Positions 6,550 to 9,778 of a stretch of 9,778 nucleotides of DNA are shown in pieces; the first letter of the stretch is position 1, and every line of letters starts with the position of its first letter. The stretch spans positions 1-9,778 of the forward strand of contig CAYVZF010000051.1 in NCBI GenBank assembly GCA_964456095.1. Direction: 5' to 3'. This DNA comes from CANRPC01 sp964456095 (GTDB lineage Bacteria > Bacillota_I > Bacilli_A > RFN20 > CAG-449). The notes beneath the pieces are model-generated. The model saw nothing but the letters and a program-made list of their open reading frames with translations. It was not told the DNA's origin and did not search any database. Made by a program: the position numbers and the translations under genes.

Positions 6550-7848
6550 ATGGAAAGAGAATTATATCAAAAACTTATTGAATGGAAAAACAATAAAAAA
6601 AAGAAACCGCTTATTATTTTTGGAGCTCGTCAAGTTGGTAAAACATATTTAGTTGAACAATTTGGTAAAAGAAATTATGATTATTTTTATTCAATTAATT
6701 TTCAATTCGAAAAAGATGCAAAAGATATATTTATGAATAATTTAGATATTCAAACTTTGTTATTACAACTTTCAACTTATAAGATAAATATACCTATTAA
6801 AGAAGGTAAAACATTACTTTTTTTTGATGAGGTTCAAAAATGCCCTGAAGTATTAACTGCATTAAAATCATTTGCATTAGATGGAAGATTTGATGTTATT
6901 TGTTCTGGCTCGATGCTTGGAATTATTATGCCTAAAGTTTCGTCATATCCTGTTGGATATGTTGAAACTTTACAAATGAGACCTATGAGTTTTAAAGAAT
7001 TTTTATGGGCAAATGGACATAATAATGAACAAATTGAAATGTATAAACGATATTATGACGAAAAAAAGCCATTACCTGAAGGGATACATAATACATTAAA
7101 CAAATTGTTTTTACATTATATTGTTGTTGGGGGAATGCCTGAAGCAGTGTCAGAATATATTAATACATCAAATATTTATGATGTTTTAAAAGTTCAAAAA
7201 CGTATTATTGATGATTATAAAAACGATATTGCAAAATATGCTACTAAAGATACTAGAATAAAAGCAAGAGAGTGTTTTGAATCAATTCCAGATCAATTAG
7301 CAAAAGATAACAAAAAATTTCAATATAAAGTTGTTAAAACAGGCGGAACAGCAAGAAAATATGGAAATTCATTAAACTGGATTGTAGATTCAGGAATTGG
7401 TATAAAAGTATCAAGACTTAAGACATTTGATATTCCTTTAAAAGCGTATAGGGATACTAATGCTTTCAAATTTTATTTTAATGATACAGGATTATTGTTG
7501 GCGTTTTATAAAGAAAATGCTAGTTATGAAATTATTAATGGTAATTTGGGTGTATTTAAAGGCGGTATTTTTGAAAATGTTGTCGCACAGTGTTTAATTG
7601 ATAATGAACTTGATATTTATTACTATCAAAAAAGTGATAATTTAGAGATTGATTTTGTTACATATATTGATAATAACATTGTTCCTATTGAAGTTAAGTC
7701 CTCTACTAACACAAAAGGTATTAGTATAAAAAATATAGTTGAAAAAGAAAATCTGGAATATGGAATTATTTTATCGATGAATAATATTAATTGCTCTAAT
7801 TCAAAAGTTAAATTCTTACCTCTTTATATGGTGATGTTTTTAAAATAG
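6550..7848 (+). CDS. AAA_14/DUF4143 family ATPase with PD-(D/E)xK-like C-terminal motifs
   Basis: This 432-residue protein belongs to a common but poorly understood family of single-protein ATPases (AAA_14 plus DUF4143) often found in several copies in gut and host-associated bacteria. Walker A is GARQVGKT at 25-32, Walker B LLFFDE at 89-94 followed by VQKCP, and the sensor-like SGSMLG is at 119-124. The middle (about 150-330) matches the family's helical region, including VVGGMPEAV. In the C-terminal part, Glu342 (FEN), Asp368 in EIDFV and EVK at 381-383 are spaced like a PD-(D/E)xK nuclease site. Whether it cuts DNA is unknown. Start 6550 is fixed by GAGGG. It has its own promoter region carrying the 33-bp array and a hairpin after it, and appears monocistronic. 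No partner gene of toxin-antitoxin or defence type is adjacent. Confidence 0.9.
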   Translation: MERELYQKLIEWKNNKKKKPLIIFGARQVGKTYLVEQFGKRNYDYFYSINFQFEKDAKDIFMNNLDIQTLLLQLSTYKINIPIKEGKTLLFFDEVQKCPEVLTALKSFALDGRFDVICSGSMLGIIMPKVSSYPVGYVETLQMRPMSFKEFLWANGHNNEQIEMYKRYYDEKKPLPEGIHNTLNKLFLHYIVVGGMPEAVSEYINTSNIYDVLKVQKRIIDDYKNDIAKYATKDTRIKARECFESIPDQLAKDNKKFQYKVVKTGGTARKYGNSLNWIVDSGIGIKVSRLKTFDIPLKAYRDTNAFKFYFNDTGLLLAFYKENASYEIINGNLGVFKGGIFENVVAQCLIDNELDIYYYQKSDNLEIDFVTYIDNNIVPIEVKSSTNTKGISIKNIVEKENLEYGIILSMNNINCSNSKVKFLPLYMVMFLK

Positions 7849-7909
7849 ATTTAATTTCGCAGTTTTATATAAAAAAATTAAAATATTATTTTCAATAAAA
7901 TTAAAAAAA

Positions 7910-7971
7910 GGCTATATTTTGCTACTTTTTATATGTTTAACAAAAATGATATTGTGCATAAAAATGTAGCC
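7910..7971 (+). terminator. Long nested hairpin after the ATPase gene, terminator-like on both strands
   Basis: GGCTATATTTT (7910-7920) pairs with AAAATGTAGCC (7961-7971) over 11 bp with one G-T pair. A second arm, GCTACTTTTTAT (7921-7932), can pair with nearly the same 3' arm (7958-7970) with one bulged T. An imperfect T-rich run follows on the plus strand; on the minus strand the stem is followed directly by seven T (A run at 7903-7909). It could end ATPase transcription, or minus-strand transcription coming from 8000 or above. Confidence 0.55.
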
Positions 7972-8139
7972 AATTATTTTATTATTTTATATTTTTTTGA
8001 TTTCTTCACATAATAAAAAAAGATTATTTTAAATGAATTAGTGAAATAAATAAGTGTTAAGAAGAGTTTGTAAATGATTTTTTTACTTTAGTTTAAATTA
8101 GTATTTTAAAATGAGCTAATATTGAGTAAAATTGTTGTT

Positions 8140-8144
8140 GGTGA
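8140..8144 (+). promoter_or_regulatory. Ribosome binding site fixing the glycosyltransferase start
   Basis: GGTGA, continuing AAG, lies 7 bases before the ATG at 8152 and inside the longer frame opening with TTG at 8122, so 8152 is preferred. Confidence 0.7.
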
Positions 8145-8151
8145 AAGTTTT

Positions 8152-9285
8152 ATGAAAAAGATTTTTTGGTTTATTCAACAATGCGAGGAATTTGGAGGCA
8201 CTGAAATGGTTTCGCTTCAAATTCTAAGCTCGCTAGATAAAGATTATGATATAACATTAGTATTAACATCAAAAAAACCTAAAGGTTATATATATCCAGT
8301 TAATGATAATGTTAAGCAAGTATATTTAAATTACAATATTGATGAAATACGTATGGATTATTATATGAAAAAATATAAAGACCAAAAGAAGTATTTTAAA
8401 ATGATAGGTCTTTTTATTCGTTCGGCTTATAATCTTTTAATTAGAAGATTTTTTACAAGAAGAAAAATCAAGAAGATGACTAGTGAAGAAGATATATTGA
8501 TTGCAACTAGTTTAGATAATTATGTCATTATGCCTAGACATAGAACAAAATATTATCATTATCATTTTAATGCAAAGTTTTATTTTTCTTTTTGTGAAAA
8601 ATTTTTTAGATTATTTATGGTTAAGCCTGATAAGTGGATTTTCTTATGTAAATCTACTTTAAATGATGTTATTAATAAGAAGAAATCAATTAAAAATAAT
8701 TCTACATATGCATTAAATCCTGTTAGATTTACTCCTTATTTTGATGATAATTATTATAATAATGAGTTTATTTTTGTTGGAAGATTTATGAATCAAAAGA
8801 ATCCTTTAATGCTTTTAGAAGCAATGAATGAATTAAAGAAAATGGGTGATAAATTTACATTAAATATGTATGGTGATGGACCATTTTTATCACAAATGAA
8901 AGAATATATTAAAAATAATGAATTAAATGATTATATTAAGTTAAATGATTCAACTAAAGATATATTAAAAGAATACAAAAATAAAGATTTAATGCTCGTT
9001 AGCTCTATTTACGAAGGTTTTTCTTTAGTTATGCTTGAGGCCAACTCACAAAGTCTCCCTGTTATTACGACTAACTGGGGTGATGCTGTATATGAAATGA
9101 TTGATCAAGATAAAAATGGCTATGTTGTTGATAGCTTTAATCCTGTTGATTTTGCAAACAAAGTGCATGAAATTATTAATAATAAAGAACATTTAAAAGA
9201 AATGAAAAAAAATTCTTTTGAAATGTCTAAAAAATATACTTTAGAAAGTACTGCAAAATATTGGAAAGAGAATATTTTAAAATAA
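8152..9285 (+). CDS. GT4-type (GT-B fold) glycosyltransferase
   Basis: This 377-residue cytoplasmic or membrane-associated enzyme should transfer a sugar from a nucleotide-sugar donor to an envelope acceptor. The N-terminal half opens MKKIFWFIQQCEEFGGTEMV, the position of the usual glycine-rich loop of GT4 enzymes, and has a very basic, aromatic stretch (about 98-110, RRFFTRRKIKK) that could sit on the membrane. The C-terminal Rossmann domain has FVGR at 208-211, GDGP at 241-244, SSIYEGFSLVMLEA with the paired glutamates Glu288 and Glu296 (E-x7-E), then ITTNWGD and NGYVV. No membrane helix or signal peptide is seen. It is flanked by its own terminator and no other glycan gene is near, so donor and acceptor stay unknown; a capsule, teichoic acid or glycolipid role is possible. 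Confidence 0.9.
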   Translation: MKKIFWFIQQCEEFGGTEMVSLQILSSLDKDYDITLVLTSKKPKGYIYPVNDNVKQVYLNYNIDEIRMDYYMKKYKDQKKYFKMIGLFIRSAYNLLIRRFFTRRKIKKMTSEEDILIATSLDNYVIMPRHRTKYYHYHFNAKFYFSFCEKFFRLFMVKPDKWIFLCKSTLNDVINKKKSIKNNSTYALNPVRFTPYFDDNYYNNEFIFVGRFMNQKNPLMLLEAMNELKKMGDKFTLNMYGDGPFLSQMKEYIKNNELNDYIKLNDSTKDILKEYKNKDLMLVSSIYEGFSLVMLEANSQSLPVITTNWGDAVYEMIDQDKNGYVVDSFNPVDFANKVHEIINNKEHLKEMKKNSFEMSKKYTLESTAKYWKENILK

Positions 9286-9302
9286 TATTGATTAAAGTAA
9301 TG

Positions 9303-9339
9303 AAGGTAAAATGTATAGATGTATATTTTATCTTTTTTT
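9303..9339 (+). terminator. Intrinsic terminator of the glycosyltransferase gene
   Basis: GGTAAAATGTAT (9305-9316) pairs with GTATATTTTATC (9321-9332) over 12 bp, three of them G-T, around the loop AGAT; two A-T pairs extend the base and seven T follow to 9339. It begins 17 bases after the stop. The convergent minus-strand gene ends at 9343 and may share the stem, though its T-run on that side is poor. Confidence 0.8.
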
Positions 9340-9342
9340 ATA

Positions 9343-9778
9343 TTAGAATTTGTTTTGATTAATCCTATATTTAACATTTTTGCTGAAATCTTTTTTGATA
9401 ATTAATTCTTTTTGGAGAAGTTTATTTAAGATATTATTACATTTTGTTTTACTACAAGATAAATAATCTTCTAATTCATTTCTAGTAATTTCATTTTTAA
9501 TTTTTATATATTCTAAGGTTTTTTCTTCGTCGGATGATAATAAATCTAATTTGTTATTATAAGATTCTATATCATTTATTTTTTGGATTTTTGTTTTATC
9601 TAAAAAGATAATTAGTTTTGTTCTATCTGGATTAAAACTTTCTTTGATAATTGGCTTACTATAACCATACATCGCGTGTAATATTGTTTGAATTCCAATG
9701 CCTGCTCTTTCACCAATTTTAATTAAACTAAATATTTTTAAGATTGTTTTATTTCTAGGATCGGCGTTACCACCTTTA
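9343..9778 (-). CDS. C-terminal part of an AlbA_2/HATPase_c_4-type ATP-binding putative regulator (5' end beyond window)
   Basis: The minus-strand frame is open from the window edge (first whole codon 9777-9775) to TAA at 9345-9343, giving 144 visible residues. The visible start KGGNADPRNKTI, then FSLIKIGERAGIGIQTI and FNPDRTKLIIFL, matches the end of the HATPase_c_4 domain (consensus RNPLL...F..LG..E..GSGI) found after an AlbA_2 (Schlafen-like) DNA-binding domain. The Met at 9672 is internal, not the start. The last 65 or so residues, LLSSDEEKTLEYIK through ITRNELEDYLSCSKTKCNNI, form a winged helix-turn-helix. Such proteins are thought to be transcriptional regulators, but their ligand and targets are mostly unknown. 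It is convergent with the glycosyltransferase gene. Confidence 0.85.
   Translation of the reverse strand, partial: KGGNADPRNKTILKIFSLIKIGERAGIGIQTILHAMYGYSKPIIKESFNPDRTKLIIFLDKTKIQKINDIESYNNKLDLLSSDEEKTLEYIKIKNEITRNELEDYLSCSKTKCNNILNKLLQKELIIKKDFSKNVKYRINQNKF

Larger units (their letters stand above)
7849..8151. other. Gene-free interval between the ATPase and glycosyltransferase genes
   Basis: This stretch is extremely AT-rich. It holds the long hairpin described at 7910-7971, several A and T runs (7871-7877, 7903-7909), a weak AATAA/TTATT inverted repeat around 8012-8028, and only weak promoter candidates for the downstream gene, for example TTGTAA at 8068-8073 with TTTAAA at 8092-8097, spacer 18. 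No tRNA, riboswitch or convincing small gene was seen. Confidence 0.6.

Noticed and set aside
7871..7909. Seven-base A runs as phase-variation tracts
   Set aside because: They are not in a gene or promoter spacer, and runs of this length are expected in DNA this AT-rich.
7933..8013. 26-residue plus-strand frame beginning MFNKNDIV, hydrophobic at the end
   Set aside because: No ribosome site precedes it, it begins inside the hairpin, and its hydrophobicity follows from T-rich DNA.
8122..8151. TTG start for the glycosyltransferase ten codons upstream
   Set aside because: GGTGAAAG with good spacing supports ATG 8152, and the N-terminal strand of GT-B enzymes starts there.
86..9285. Mycoplasma-type code with TGA as tryptophan
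   Set aside because: All tryptophans are TGG and full-length genes contain no in-frame TGA; a peptidoglycan synthase and an MEP enzyme also argue against a true mycoplasma. The single TGA stop is followed by TAA, so it is weak evidence alone.
9120..9377. Minus-strand open frame of 85 codons
   Set aside because: It lies mostly antisense to the conserved C-terminal domain of the glycosyltransferase, overlaps the terminator and the regulator gene, and its sequence resembles no family. It is a shadow.

Overview
The window is very AT-rich (by eye about a quarter G+C). It uses the standard bacterial code: every tryptophan in the reading frames is TGG, no frame is interrupted by an in-frame TGA, and one gene ends in TGA (followed directly by TAA). 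It encodes a bifunctional class A penicillin-binding protein, so the cell makes peptidoglycan, and an MEP-pathway isoprenoid enzyme. Together these suggest a low-GC Firmicute of the Erysipelotrichia/RF39/Izemoplasma-like part of the Bacilli, with a wall and code 11, rather than a true mycoplasma. That placement is inference.

Layout. (1) 1-2807: the end of a membrane protein, an ABC ATPase and a large FtsX-type permease, all overlapping end to start, form the tail of an ABC export or lipid/peptide-handling operon. (2) 2808-4481: a short leader with a terminator-like hairpin, then ychF and ispF separated by one base. (3) 4478-6310, minus strand: a class A PBP whose stop codon overlaps that of ispF. 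A plus-strand terminator for ychF-ispF lies inside the PBP coding sequence. (4) 6311-6549: a divergent control region with four copies of a 17-bp core at an exact 33-bp spacing. (5) 6550-7848: an AAA_14/DUF4143 ATPase with a PD-(D/E)xK-like motif set in its C-terminal half. (6) 7849-8151: gene-free, holding one long hairpin with two competing 5' arms. (7) 8152-9285: a GT4-type glycosyltransferase with a clear terminator. (8) 9343 to the edge, minus strand: the C-terminal part of an AlbA_2/HATPase_c_4-type putative regulator with a winged helix; its start lies beyond the window.

Four start sites are moved downstream of the longest open frame (ychF 2891, ispF 4005, ATPase 6550, glycosyltransferase 8152). 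In three cases the ribosome binding site lies inside the longer frame; for ispF the reason is family alignment. The best leads for something new are the 33-bp array between the PBP and the ATPase, the changed ring of residues at the presumed trimer-core cavity of IspF, and three RNA structures (ychF leader, terminator inside the PBP gene, nested hairpin after the ATPase). No complete new defence or mobile system can be demonstrated from this sequence alone.
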